Positions 1-7,664 of a DNA stretch of 16,345 bases are shown piece by piece (position 1 is the stretch's first letter; each line of letters begins with the position of its first letter). Below the pieces are notes generated by a model. It made no database searches. It worked only from the letters and a program-made list of their open reading frames with translations, and was not told the origin of the DNA. Source of the DNA: Flavobacteriales bacterium (GTDB lineage: Bacteria; Bacteroidota; Bacteroidia; Flavobacteriales; UBA7312); the NCBI GenBank assembly GCA_002862585.1, contig PKDP01000070.1:1-16345 (forward strand). Reading direction: 5' to 3'. Position numbers and translations under genes: made by a program.

Positions 1-1
1 A

Positions 2-244
2 ATGACTTCCGAGTTGACCATGAATTATGTCGGAAAAAATAATCAAGAAATTTTGAGTGCGATTACTGCTGCCATATGGAGTGGCAGTTGGTATTTTAGT
101 TCTCAGATATTTAGGTTTTTGAAGGCTATGGATTTGCCTTACGCTTATATTTTTTACATTACCGCAGGACTTTATGCATTTGGTGTATTTACCTATTATC
201 TACTGATTTTAGATTACGAGAAGAATAGCTTTTCAGAAAGTTAA
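2..244 (+). CDS. MFS-type transporter, C-terminal fragment (5' end outside window)
   Basis: This is the last ~80 residues of an integral membrane transporter, probably of the major facilitator superfamily. The reading frame is open from the window edge, so the first Met (base 2) is most likely internal. Two hydrophobic segments are visible: about residues 17-40 (SAITAAIWSGSWYFSSQIF) and about 48-70 (AYIFYITAGLYAFGVFTYY), followed by a short polar tail. This matches the final two helices of a 12-helix carrier, and the phrase AAIWSGSW resembles Bacteroidota MFS proteins I know. The substrate cannot be told from this fragment. Its 3' end overlaps the convergent gene on the minus strand by 56 bases. 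Family call moderate; position as a C-terminus is firm. Confidence 0.6.
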   Translation: MTSELTMNYVGKNNQEILSAITAAIWSGSWYFSSQIFRFLKAMDLPYAYIFYITAGLYAFGVFTYYLLILDYEKNSFSES

Positions 245-551
245 CTATCATTTTCTTCTGACGCTTTGATAGGTTAGCAGTTCCTATTTCGTATTGTAAG
301 CCATTATTTTCGAAATGTATAGATTTCCAATCTTCTTTGATTTCAGAGATAGAATCAATATTTGCCTGTTGCACTTCCTTCTCTACATCTAATTTCCATT
401 TGATTTTATGATTGTCATATTTGAAATAGAGTTTATTCATATTGAATATTCCACCCAATATAGCTGCTGTCAAACTACAAGTTATACCAACCAATATATG
501 GGCTTGCAGAATCATTACAGCTAGTAAAAATGTGTAGAAAGAAAATATCAA
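189..551 (-). CDS. Small membrane protein with a PH-like cytoplasmic domain; 5' end uncertain, possible frameshift
   Basis: The 120-codon frame opens with a TTG (549-551) and encodes a hydrophobic stretch (residues 1-36), then a soluble part (about 40-112) whose pattern of short beta strands and a final helix (NLSKRQKKMIVNFLKSY) resembles small Bacteroidota proteins with two membrane helices and a PH-like domain. The function is unknown. The start is doubtful. A stop lies two codons upstream of the TTG. In the neighbouring frame an ATG at 625-627 opens a 50-codon reading frame (475-627) with a basic N-terminus and a good membrane helix (about residues 12-31), and an exact -7 promoter box precedes it. 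Joining the two frames by one base, for example at the run of five A at 526-530 on the + strand, gives one continuous protein from 627. The gene may thus be frameshifted, start internally, or carry a sequence error. Its 3' end overlaps the convergent transporter gene by 56 bases. Confidence 0.5.
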   Translation of the reverse strand: MIFSFYTFLLAVMILQAHILVGITCSLTAAILGGIFNMNKLYFKYDNHKIKWKLDVEKEVQQANIDSISEIKEDWKSIHFENNGLQYEIGTANLSKRQKKMIVNFLKSYSSRNLKSVDNR

Positions 552-650
552 TAATTATGTATGTGCTAATTACAATAAATAAAATCAAAAGGATTTTCTG
601 ACCTTTAAAAAGGGGTAGTGTTTTCATAATACTTTAAGATTTAATTATCT

Positions 651-658
651 CAAAGTTA
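651..658 (-). promoter_or_regulatory. Predicted -7 promoter box (TAACTTTG) for the small membrane protein gene
   Basis: The minus strand reads TAACTTTG here, an exact match to the Bacteroidota -7 consensus TAnnTTTG. It would start transcription near base 645, leaving a leader of about 18 bases before the ATG at 627. No TTG is seen at the usual -33 distance. The box supports 627 rather than 551 as the gene start. Confidence 0.4.
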
Positions 659-662
659 AAAA

Positions 663-1304
663 TTATTTTAGAAAAGGATTGTTTGTTTTTTCAAACTCTA
701 TAGTAGTGCTTGGGCCATGACCGGAATAGACTTTTGTTTGTTCATCTAATGGCAGTAATTTATCTTTTATACTGTTAATGAGTGTGTCGTAGTCGCCACC
801 AGGCAAGTCAGTTCTTCCGATACTCATCTGAAATAGAACATCTCCACCGATTACAAAATGCTGTTCGTTGGAATAAAGGACAATATGTCCTGGAGCATGA
901 CCAGGAGTAAATAAAATATCAAGACTACTATTACCAAAATGTATCATATCTCCCTCTTTTAAGAAAGTCGAAGGCTCTGGACTTTCTTCATAATTATGAA
1001 ATCCATAGAGTTGACAGTAGTCCTTTACAGAATGTAATGTGGGCAGGTCTAGTTCATGCATTTCTAAATCCAAGCTCCATTTTTCCGCTACAAATCGGTT
1101 TCCCAAAACATGGTCAATGTGGCAATGTGTATTTATAAGTTTTACTGGTTCAAGTTCGTTGTCAACTATGAATCTTTCCAATTCTAGCTTTTCATTTTGT
1201 TCATAGCAACCTGGATCTATAATAATGCATTTCTTGCTCTCGTCAAATAGAACATAAGTGTTCTCTTGAAAGCCATTGAAGGTAAAGGATTGAATTTTTA
1301 TCAT
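663..1304 (-). CDS. MBL-fold metallo-hydrolase, glyoxalase II (YcbL-like) type
   Basis: This is a 213-residue metallo-beta-lactamase-fold hydrolase, probably cytoplasmic as no signal peptide is seen. The two-metal site is complete: THCHIDH at residues 59-65 (H60, H62, D64, H65), TPGHAPGH with H136, GGD with D155, and SGHG with H196. The length matches short, YcbL-like glyoxalase II proteins that lack the helical C-terminal substrate domain of classical GloB. The family usually cleaves thioesters such as S-lactoylglutathione; as many Bacteroidota lack glutathione, the true substrate is open. It starts with ATG and is divergent from a TauE/SafE permease 47 bases away. MBL proteins and TauE/SafE permeases do meet in sulfur-metabolism clusters, but there is no rhodanese or regulator here, so a shared role is only a guess. 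The promoter box ends four bases before the ATG, which suggests a leaderless mRNA. Confidence 0.85.
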   Translation of the reverse strand: MIKIQSFTFNGFQENTYVLFDESKKCIIIDPGCYEQNEKLELERFIVDNELEPVKLINTHCHIDHVLGNRFVAEKWSLDLEMHELDLPTLHSVKDYCQLYGFHNYEESPEPSTFLKEGDMIHFGNSSLDILFTPGHAPGHIVLYSNEQHFVIGGDVLFQMSIGRTDLPGGDYDTLINSIKDKLLPLDEQTKVYSGHGPSTTIEFEKTNNPFLK

Positions 1305-1308
1305 TGAG

Positions 1309-1339
1309 CAAAGATATTTTGAATTACATATCTTCGCAA
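1309..1339 (-). promoter_or_regulatory. Predicted Bacteroidota promoter (TTG-N20-TATCTTTG) for the MBL-fold gene
   Basis: On the minus strand a TTG (1337-1339) is followed after 20 bases by TATCTTTG (1309-1316), which fits both the -33 and -7 elements of Bacteroidota housekeeping promoters. The box ends four bases before the ATG at 1304, so transcription should begin at or very near the start codon. Confidence 0.55.
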
Positions 1340-1351
1340 GGAAATTATATT

Positions 1352-1720
1352 ATGTCTTTTGTAACATTACTTTTTCTGGTTTTAATAGGTCTTTGTGCTG
1401 GTCTCCTCAGTGGATTTATAGGTGTTGGTGGTGGAATTATCATTATTCCTTTGCTAATGCTGTTGATTGGAATGGGACAACATAGTGCACAGGGCACCAG
1501 TTTAGCCGTTATGTTGCCACCAATTGGAATTTTGGCAGCATGGAACTATCACAAAGAAGGTTTTGTAAACTGGAAATATGCTCTCATTATATCTTTAGCA
1601 TTTGTAATAGGTGGTTATTTCAGCTCCAAGTGGGCTGTAAATATTGACTCAAAGACTTTGAAGAAGGTTTTTGGACTAATGCTGTTACTTGGAGGGATTA
1701 AACTTATGTTTTCGAAATGA
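1352..1720 (+). CDS. Half-size TauE/SafE family membrane permease
   Basis: A 122-residue integral membrane protein of the TauE/SafE family, whose members move sulfur-containing or organic anions such as sulfoacetate or sulfite across the inner membrane. The family signature is clear near the N-terminus: GLLSGFIGVGGGIIIIPLL at about residues 18-36, then QGTSLAVMLPP at 47-57. Four membrane segments are likely (about 4-20, 25-42, 74-92, 104-119). Full-length members have about 250 residues and two such halves, so this protein is one half and would presumably act as a dimer. I chose the ATG at 1352, preceded by AAGGA at 1338-1342, over an in-frame TTG at 1304, because the extra residues are polar and that start would overlap the MBL gene's ATG. 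It overlaps the next gene through ATGA at 1717-1720, so the two are probably co-translated. The substrate cannot be read from sequence. Confidence 0.8.
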   Translation: MSFVTLLFLVLIGLCAGLLSGFIGVGGGIIIIPLLMLLIGMGQHSAQGTSLAVMLPPIGILAAWNYHKEGFVNWKYALIISLAFVIGGYFSSKWAVNIDSKTLKKVFGLMLLLGGIKLMFSK

Positions 1721-2892
1721 GTCAGTTAAAACCTCAAATATTAGCTTTATCTGAACAGTATTTCGAAGATACTATTGCGATTCGAAGACGATTTCATGAA
1801 TATCCTGAACTGTCATTTAAAGAATATGAAACCTCAAAATTCATACAAGAAAAGCTAACGGAATACGGAATTTCTTTTGAGTCGGGTATTGTTGAAACAG
1901 GTGTTGTGGCACTTATAAAAGGTCAAAATCCTAATTCTAAATGTATAGCCCTCAGAGCTGATATAGATGCCTTGCCGATACATGAAATGAATAATGTTAG
2001 TTATGCCTCGAAAAATAAAGGCGTAATGCATGCTTGTGGTCATGATTTTCATACGGCTTCTCTTTTAGGTGTTGCACGGATTTTAAATGAATTAAAAGAT
2101 AAGTGGGAGGGAAGTATTAAACTTATTTTTCAGCCAGGTGAAGAAAAATTACCCGGCGGAGCTTCTCTGATGATTGAAGAGGGTGTTTTGGAAAACCCTA
2201 AAGTAAATAAAATTATAGGTCAGCATGTTTCACCAGAGTTAGACTGTGGTGTTATTGGCATGAAGGAAGGAATGTTTATGGCTTCTGCTGATGAAATTTA
2301 TATTGATGTTATTGGCAAAGGTGGCCATGCCGCTATTCCAGAAGGACGAATAAACCCTTTAGTTATTGCCTCTAAAATAATTACTTGCCTATACGATAGA
2401 TTTGATAAGGTAAACGATACTCCTTCAGTATTATCTATTGGTGTAATTCAAGGTGGTAGTGCTGGCAATATTATTCCAGAAAAAGTTAGTATGCAAGGAA
2501 CTTTTAGAGCTATGGATGAGGATTGGAGAGCTAAAGCATACCAGATTATTGAAGAGATATGCCTTAACACTTCTAAAGAAATGGGGGGAGAGTGTGATCT
2601 TGAAATTCGTAAAGGCTACCCATTTTTAAAAAATGATGTGCCTTTTACTGAACATTGCTTTCAGCAAGCTACAGAGTTTATGGCCAGCAATAGCGTTATA
2701 AAAATTCCAAAGCGAATGACTGCAGAGGATTTTTCCTATTATTCGCATCATGTTCCATCGTGCTTTTACAGGATAGGAGTTGGGGATAAAAGTGGAGCTA
2801 GAAAGCACTTGCACAACCCTAACTTTAATGTTGAGGAAGCCGCTTTAAAGTACAGTATAGGATTAATGAGTTGGTTGGCAATTAGTAGTTAG
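1717..2892 (+). CDS. M20 family metallo-amidohydrolase (hippurate / N-acyl-amino acid hydrolase type)
   Basis: A 391-residue M20D-type zinc peptidase/amidohydrolase that removes an acyl group from an N-acylated amino acid or similar amide. It is cytoplasmic in appearance, with no signal peptide. Visible motifs: RADIDALP at 80-87, MHACGHDFHT at 104-113 (metal ligands C107, H109), QPGEE at 139-143 (catalytic and metal-binding glutamates 142/143), GQH with H170, the dimerisation-domain segment GKGGHAAIP at 200-208, MTAEDFSYY at 334-342, and the last metal ligand in LHNPNF (H366). All expected ligands are present and the length is normal. Paralogues in this family include hippuricase, IAA-amino acid hydrolase and N-acetyl-diaminopimelate deacetylase, and the exact substrate is undecided. 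Its start overlaps the stop of the TauE/SafE gene (ATGA). Its stop overlaps the convergent recQ stop by 4 bases. Confidence 0.88.
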   Translation: MSQLKPQILALSEQYFEDTIAIRRRFHEYPELSFKEYETSKFIQEKLTEYGISFESGIVETGVVALIKGQNPNSKCIALRADIDALPIHEMNNVSYASKNKGVMHACGHDFHTASLLGVARILNELKDKWEGSIKLIFQPGEEKLPGGASLMIEEGVLENPKVNKIIGQHVSPELDCGVIGMKEGMFMASADEIYIDVIGKGGHAAIPEGRINPLVIASKIITCLYDRFDKVNDTPSVLSIGVIQGGSAGNIIPEKVSMQGTFRAMDEDWRAKAYQIIEEICLNTSKEMGGECDLEIRKGYPFLKNDVPFTEHCFQQATEFMASNSVIKIPKRMTAEDFSYYSHHVPSCFYRIGVGDKSGARKHLHNPNFNVEEAALKYSIGLMSWLAISS

Positions 2893-5078
2893 TTAGCAAC
2901 ATCAGAAATAAACTTTATTCTGAAAAGTCTTAACTCTTCATCTGTATATTCGTCTTCTTCGAATTCATTTCTAGCTTCATCAAAAGTTGCTTCTTCAGAG
3001 TTTTTAAAGAAATCAATAAGCTCCTCTTCTTGGTATTCATCAATGATATCGTCCAGATAATAGTTCAAGTTTATTTTTGTTCCTGATTCTACAATTGTTT
3101 CAATTTCAGTGATAAGGTCTTCAACTGTCAGCCCTTTGGCAGAAGCGATATCTTCAATCGATAATTTTCTGTCTATACTTTGGATGATATACACTTTATT
3201 GCTTGACTGTTTGGCAATAGTTTTTATGACCATATCTTCTGGTCTTACGATGTCATTCTCATCAACATATTCCTTAATGTAATCCAAAAACGGGCTGCCA
3301 AATTTATTGGATTTTCCTTGTCCAACACCATGAATTTGACTTAACTCTTCAGTGGTAATTGGGTACTGATTCGCCATATCAATCAGAGAAGCTTCAGAAA
3401 ATATTATGTTTGGAGGAAGTCCTTTTGACTTGGCAAACTTTTTTCTGAGATCTTTCAGGTTTTTGAAAAGCACAGTATCAGCAGCAGCAGATTTTTGGTT
3501 GCTACTAGCTGCATTTTTAGAATTGATAGCATCGTAATCGTGGTCTTCTGTGAATAGCACTTCATAGGATTCTTTCAAAAATTCTTTTCCTTTTTCAGAG
3601 ATTTTAAGAATTCCATAGCTCTCAATTTCTTTTACTAGTAATCCTTTTACCAAAGATTGACGAATAACAGCATGCCAAAACCCTTTGGATTTATGATTGC
3701 CTTTTCCATATTCTTCAAGAGCTTCTGATTTATGTTGTTTGATTAGAGCATTACTTTCCCCAACCAGTACTTTAACTATTTCTTTTGCTTTTAGCCTTTC
3801 GTTTACGGCTAAGACACACTCTATTAATTGTTTGATATACTCTTCACCATTAAATTTAGGTTTTGGATGTCGGCAATTATCACACATTTCATTGCAATTG
3901 GCTTCGTCAAACGATTCGCCAAAATAATGTAGAATATATTTCCTTCTGCACATGGACGTTTCGGCAAAAGAGATAGTTTCTAGTATGAGTTGACGTCCGA
4001 TTTCCTGTTCAGCTACTGCTTTGCCTTGTAAAAACTTTTCAAGTTTTTCAATGTCATTATAGCTGTAAAAGGTCACGCAATTACCTTCTCCGCCATCACG
4101 ACCTGCCCGTCCTGTTTCTTGGTAATAGCTCTCCAAACTTTTAGGAATATCGTGGTGAATAACGTATCGGATATCAGGTTTGTCAATCCCCATTCCGAAA
4201 GCAATTGTTGCAACAATAACATCCACATCTTCCATAAGAAAAGCATCTTGATGTTTGACACGTGTTTTATTTTCTAAACCAGCATGATAGGGCAGTGCAT
4301 TGATGCCATTTACTTGAAGAGTTTCGGCAATTTCCTCAACCTTTTTTCTGCTTAGGCAGTATACAATCCCAGACTTGCCTTCATTCTGTTTAATGTACTT
4401 AATGATTTCTTTTTCTACATCAATTTTTGGTCTGATGTCGTAATAAAGATTATCTCTATTAAATGAATCGAAGAAAACAGGGCAATCAGTTATTCCTAAA
4501 TTCTTTTGAATGTCTTCTCTAACCTTAGTAGTAGCGGTAGCCGTAAGAGCAATTATCGGAGCACGTCCAATATTTTCTATTATTTTTTTTAGATTTCTAT
4601 ATTCTGGTCTAAAGTCATGACCCCATTCGGAAATGCAATGTGCTTCATCTATAGCATAAAATGAGATTTTTTTATCTTTCAGATAATCTATATTTTCTTG
4701 TTTAGTGAGTGATTCTGGAGCTACATAAAGAAGTTTTGTTTTACCGCTTTCAACATCCTCTTTAACCTTTGCTACGTCTTTTTTGGAAAGGGAGGAATTA
4801 AGGACATGTGCTATTGAGTCGCTGTCGTTAAACCCTCTAATAGCATCTACTTGATTTTTCATTAATGCTATCAGTGGAGAAATAACTATTGCACATCCAT
4901 CACTGATAAGAGCAGGTAGCTGATAACACATAGACTTACCTCCGCCTGTTGGCATGATTACAAAAGCATCATTACCATCAAGTGTATTTTGAATGATGGT
5001 TTCTTGTTGGCTTTTAAAACGGTTGAATCCAAAATATTTTTGAAGTTCATCCGTAAGAGATGTAATCTGTAAAGTCAT
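2889..5078 (-). CDS. recQ: ATP-dependent DNA helicase RecQ
   Basis: A 729-residue 3'-5' superfamily 2 DNA helicase that unwinds branched DNA in recombination and fork repair. Domain order: helicase core with TGGGKS (44-49, Walker A), DEAH (144-147), SEWGHDFRPEY (150-160, the aromatic-rich loop), TATAT (179-183), and QETGRAGRDG (320-329, motif VI with arginine finger); zinc-binding subdomain with C377, C395, C399 and C402 all present; RQC winged helix at about 410-510; HRDC domain at about 535-605 (SQIHGVGQGK at 580-589); then a C-terminal extension of about 120 residues with a helical region at 620-670 and an acidic end. E. coli RecQ has about 610 residues; the longer form is usual in Bacteroidota. 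It starts with ATG at 5078, divergent from kdsD across 92 bases, and converges on the M20 gene with a 4-base overlap. Confidence 0.95.
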   Translation of the reverse strand: MTLQITSLTDELQKYFGFNRFKSQQETIIQNTLDGNDAFVIMPTGGGKSMCYQLPALISDGCAIVISPLIALMKNQVDAIRGFNDSDSIAHVLNSSLSKKDVAKVKEDVESGKTKLLYVAPESLTKQENIDYLKDKKISFYAIDEAHCISEWGHDFRPEYRNLKKIIENIGRAPIIALTATATTKVREDIQKNLGITDCPVFFDSFNRDNLYYDIRPKIDVEKEIIKYIKQNEGKSGIVYCLSRKKVEEIAETLQVNGINALPYHAGLENKTRVKHQDAFLMEDVDVIVATIAFGMGIDKPDIRYVIHHDIPKSLESYYQETGRAGRDGGEGNCVTFYSYNDIEKLEKFLQGKAVAEQEIGRQLILETISFAETSMCRRKYILHYFGESFDEANCNEMCDNCRHPKPKFNGEEYIKQLIECVLAVNERLKAKEIVKVLVGESNALIKQHKSEALEEYGKGNHKSKGFWHAVIRQSLVKGLLVKEIESYGILKISEKGKEFLKESYEVLFTEDHDYDAINSKNAASSNQKSAAADTVLFKNLKDLRKKFAKSKGLPPNIIFSEASLIDMANQYPITTEELSQIHGVGQGKSNKFGSPFLDYIKEYVDENDIVRPEDMVIKTIAKQSSNKVYIIQSIDRKLSIEDIASAKGLTVEDLITEIETIVESGTKINLNYYLDDIIDEYQEEELIDFFKNSEEATFDEARNEFEEDEYTDEELRLFRIKFISDVAN

Positions 5079-5104
5079 TTAATTATAATCAAGCTAAAAT
5101 TTGA

Positions 5105-5112
5105 TACTTTTG
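5105..5112 (+). promoter_or_regulatory. Predicted -7 promoter box (TACTTTTG) for kdsD-tatC-lptB
   Basis: TACTTTTG matches the Bacteroidota -7 consensus TAnnTTTG exactly. It lies in the 92-base gap between the divergent recQ and kdsD genes, 58 bases before the kdsD start codon. No clear TTG is seen at -33, so the site is tentative. Confidence 0.4.
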
Positions 5113-5170
5113 CTTTAAAGTAATCCCTCTAAAATTAGAGAATTTATTTTATTAAATCAAATTTAGTCTA

Positions 5171-6139
5171 TTGAAATCAATTAATGAAATAAAATCCATT
5201 GCAAAATCAACCATTGAGTTAGAAGGTCAATCTATTCTAAAACTTCTTGATTTTATTGATGATGATTTTGGCAAAATTGTTCAAGAAATTCTGAGCTCTA
5301 AGGGGCGATTAATTGTTACTGGAATAGGTAAAAGTGCAAACATTGCTCAGAAGTTGGTATCCACCTTCAATTCCACAGGTCAGCCATCTATATTTATGCA
5401 TGCCGCTGATGCTCTACATGGTGATTTAGGAAATATTCAAAGTGAAGATATTGTAGTTTGCATTTCCAAAAGCGGTTCAACATCTGAAATAAAAACACTT
5501 ATTCCGCTTTTAAAAGACATGGGGAATTCGATTATTGCCATTACAGGAAATTCTGAATCATATTTGTATCAACAATCTAATTGGACAATACTTTCAAAGG
5601 TTGATAAAGAGGCTTGCCCAAACAATCTTGCACCAACAACAAGTACTACTGCACAGTTGGTAATCGGGGATGCCTTAGCCGTTTCTTTATTGGAATGCAG
5701 GAATTTTTCAGATTTAGATTTTGCTAAATTTCATCCTGGAGGAGCTTTAGCTAAAAAACTATTTTTGAAAGTTGATGATTTGTGTTCTGATAATTCAATG
5801 CCTGGCGTCCTTCCAAATGAGACTATTAAAAATGTAATAGTAGAAATATCAAACAAGCGATTGGGAGCAACTGCTGTTATTGAAAACAATCAACTTCTTG
5901 GTGTAATTACTGATGGAGATATAAGGCGAATGCTTGAAAATGAAGGTTCAGATTGGAGCACTCTAAAAGCTAAAGACATTATGTGTGATAAGCCAAAAAC
6001 TATTCAATGGAATGAGTTAGCAGCAAAGGCATTAACTATTATGGAAGACAATAATATTTCGCAACTTATAGTTTGTAAGGGAGACTCATACCACGGCATA
6101 GTGCATATTCATGACATACTAAAAGAAGGGATTTTATAA
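5171..6139 (+). CDS. kdsD: D-arabinose 5-phosphate isomerase (KdsD/KpsF family)
   Basis: A 322-residue cytoplasmic sugar-phosphate isomerase that converts ribulose 5-phosphate to arabinose 5-phosphate, the first step toward Kdo, the inner-core sugar of LPS. The N-terminal SIS domain (about 1-195) shows GIGKSANIAQK (51-61), FMHAADALHGDLG (75-87), SKSGSTSE (99-106) and KFHPGGALAKKL (186-197), whose H188 aligns with the catalytic histidine of E. coli KdsD. Two CBS domains follow (about 205-262, including GVITDGDIRRM at 244-254, and 267-322). Length and order match the family. The start is a TTG: an in-frame stop lies at 5153-5155, no ATG or GTG lies between, and the next Met falls inside the SIS domain. 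It is the first gene of kdsD-tatC-lptB. Its stop overlaps the tatC ATG by one base (TAATG). Confidence 0.93.
   Translation: MKSINEIKSIAKSTIELEGQSILKLLDFIDDDFGKIVQEILSSKGRLIVTGIGKSANIAQKLVSTFNSTGQPSIFMHAADALHGDLGNIQSEDIVVCISKSGSTSEIKTLIPLLKDMGNSIIAITGNSESYLYQQSNWTILSKVDKEACPNNLAPTTSTTAQLVIGDALAVSLLECRNFSDLDFAKFHPGGALAKKLFLKVDDLCSDNSMPGVLPNETIKNVIVEISNKRLGATAVIENNQLLGVITDGDIRRMLENEGSDWSTLKAKDIMCDKPKTIQWNELAAKALTIMEDNNISQLIVCKGDSYHGIVHIHDILKEGIL
6125..6130 (+). promoter_or_regulatory. Possible ribosome binding site of tatC (GAAGGG)
   Basis: GAAGGG lies 8 bases before the tatC ATG, inside the last codons of kdsD. It is a fair Shine-Dalgarno match in a window where such sites are rare and fits coupled translation. 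It may be chance. Confidence 0.3.
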
Positions 6140-6939
6140 TGAGAAAAATAGGAGAGGAGAAGGAACATTCTTTTTTAGATCATTTAGAAATTTTAAGATG
6201 GCATCTTATCAGAAGTGCAGCAGCTATTTTAGTCTTCACTACTTTGGCATTTATATTTCCAGAATTTTTATTCGATAAGATAATTTTGGCATCAAAAAGC
6301 CCTGACTTTGCTACCTATAAATTTTTCTGTTTGCTATCTGAAACCCTACACTTTGGAGAGGCATTGTGTATTAAAGAAGCACCATTTGAATTAATGAATA
6401 TAAAGATGTCTGGTCAGTTTAGCACACATATAGTATCATCTTTAGTTGCTGGTTTTGTGTGTGCCTTTCCATATGTTTTTTGGGAAATTTGGCGTTTTAT
6501 TAAGCCTGCTTTACATGGTAGTGAAAAAAAATACTCCAGAGGTGTTGTGTTTTACACCTCATTACTCTTTATTCTTGGGGTATTATTTGGATACTATGCT
6601 GTAGCTCCATTATCTGTTCAGTTTCTTGGCAATTATCAAGTCAGTTCTCAAGTAGTAAATCAGATTAATTTAAACTCCTTCATTTCGACAGTAACTACTG
6701 TCTGTTTAGCAAATGGTATAGTATTCTTATTACCTATTCTTATTTATTTCCTCAGTAAGTTAGGATTAATTTCTCCTGAGTTCTTAAGGCAATATAGAAA
6801 GCATTCCTTAGTTATACTTATGATTTTAGCCGCTATTATTACACCTCCAGACATTATGAGTTTAATTTTAGTGACTTTTCCGCTGATGCTGTTGTACGAG
6901 TTAAGTATTAAGGTATCTGCTAAATTTCAAGATAAGTAA
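6139..6939 (+). CDS. tatC: Sec-independent (Tat) protein translocase subunit TatC
   Basis: A 266-residue inner membrane protein, the receptor core of the twin-arginine translocase, which binds RR signal peptides and exports folded proteins. The N-terminal motif FLDHLEILRWHLIRS (12-26) is the conserved HLxELRxR region, and the C-terminal signature ITPPDIMSLILVTFPLMLLYE (234-254) is typical. Six membrane helices are likely (about 24-42, 96-118, 136-158, 183-205, 222-236, 239-256). The first periplasmic loop (about 43-95) is long and contains two cysteines (C64, C77), which is longer than in E. coli. No tatA or tatB is in the window. It sits between kdsD and lptB, overlapping kdsD by one base and sharing one base with lptB (TAATG at 6937-6941), so the three are almost surely one transcript. 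Functionally tatC is not part of LPS synthesis; the cluster is a shared operon. Confidence 0.94.
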   Translation: MRKIGEEKEHSFLDHLEILRWHLIRSAAAILVFTTLAFIFPEFLFDKIILASKSPDFATYKFFCLLSETLHFGEALCIKEAPFELMNIKMSGQFSTHIVSSLVAGFVCAFPYVFWEIWRFIKPALHGSEKKYSRGVVFYTSLLFILGVLFGYYAVAPLSVQFLGNYQVSSQVVNQINLNSFISTVTTVCLANGIVFLLPILIYFLSKLGLISPEFLRQYRKHSLVILMILAAIITPPDIMSLILVTFPLMLLYELSIKVSAKFQDK

Positions 6940-7664
6940 TGAAATTGAACGCGCAACATATTGTCAAAAAGTACCGAAACAGAAAAGTCGTTAACGAGGT
7001 TTCTTTGGAAGTAAACCAGGGTGAAATAGTTGGGCTTTTAGGTCCCAATGGAGCAGGAAAAACAACTTCTTTTTACATGATGGTTGGTCTTGTTAAGCCA
7101 GATGCTGGAAAGGTTTTCTTAGACGCTGATGAAGTTACGGAAGAACCTATGTATAGAAGAGCTCAGATGGGTATAGGTTATCTTGCACAAGAAGCATCTG
7201 TTTTCAGAAAGCTGAGTGTTGAAGATAATATTCTAGCTGTGTTAGAAATGACTGATTTAAGTAAGAAAAAGCAGTCTGAAAAACTAGAATCATTATTAGA
7301 TGAGTTTGGACTTCAGCATATTAGAAAAAGCCTTGGAGATTTACTTTCTGGAGGTGAACGAAGGCGAACAGAAATAGCACGATGTCTAGCTACTGACCCT
7401 AAATTTATTCTATTGGATGAGCCTTTTGCAGGAGTAGACCCTATTGCTGTTGAAGATATTCAACATATAGTCTCTAAATTAAAAGACCGAAATATTGGTA
7501 TCTTAATTACTGATCATAATGTTCACGAAACACTTTCCATTACTGATAGAGCCTATCTATTGTTTGAAGGTAAAATACTAAAGTCAGGAACTGCCGAGGA
7601 GTTAGCAGAAGACGAACAAGTTAGGAGAGTTTATCTAGGAGAAAACTTTGAGCTAAGAAGCTAA
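6939..7664 (+). CDS. lptB: LPS export ABC transporter ATP-binding protein LptB
   Basis: A 241-residue cytoplasmic ABC ATPase that powers extraction of LPS from the inner membrane with LptF and LptG. Visible motifs: Walker A GPNGAGKTT (35-43), Q-loop glutamine Q84 (YLAQE), signature LSGGE (136-140) followed by RRRTEIARCLA, Walker B ILLDEP (157-162), D-loop AGVDP (164-168), and switch histidine H193 (TDHN). The phrases QMGIGYLAQEASVFRKLSV and DEPFAGVDPIAVEDIQ are characteristic of LptB rather than of branched-chain amino acid transporters. The length is usual. Being last in kdsD-tatC-lptB, it shares the LPS theme with kdsD. No lptA, lptC, lptF or lptG is seen nearby. The stop lies inside the 3' end of the convergent purS gene (12-base overlap). 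Confidence 0.93.
   Translation: MKLNAQHIVKKYRNRKVVNEVSLEVNQGEIVGLLGPNGAGKTTSFYMMVGLVKPDAGKVFLDADEVTEEPMYRRAQMGIGYLAQEASVFRKLSVEDNILAVLEMTDLSKKKQSEKLESLLDEFGLQHIRKSLGDLLSGGERRRTEIARCLATDPKFILLDEPFAGVDPIAVEDIQHIVSKLKDRNIGILITDHNVHETLSITDRAYLLFEGKILKSGTAEELAEDEQVRRVYLGENFELRS

Noticed and set aside
1304..1351. Upstream TTG start for the TauE/SafE gene
   Set aside because: It overlaps the MBL gene's start, adds polar residues not seen in the family, and the ATG at 1352 has an AAGGA upstream.
3697..3927. Plus-strand open frame inside recQ
   Set aside because: It lies opposite the zinc-binding and RQC region of a clear RecQ; the product looks like an antisense artefact.
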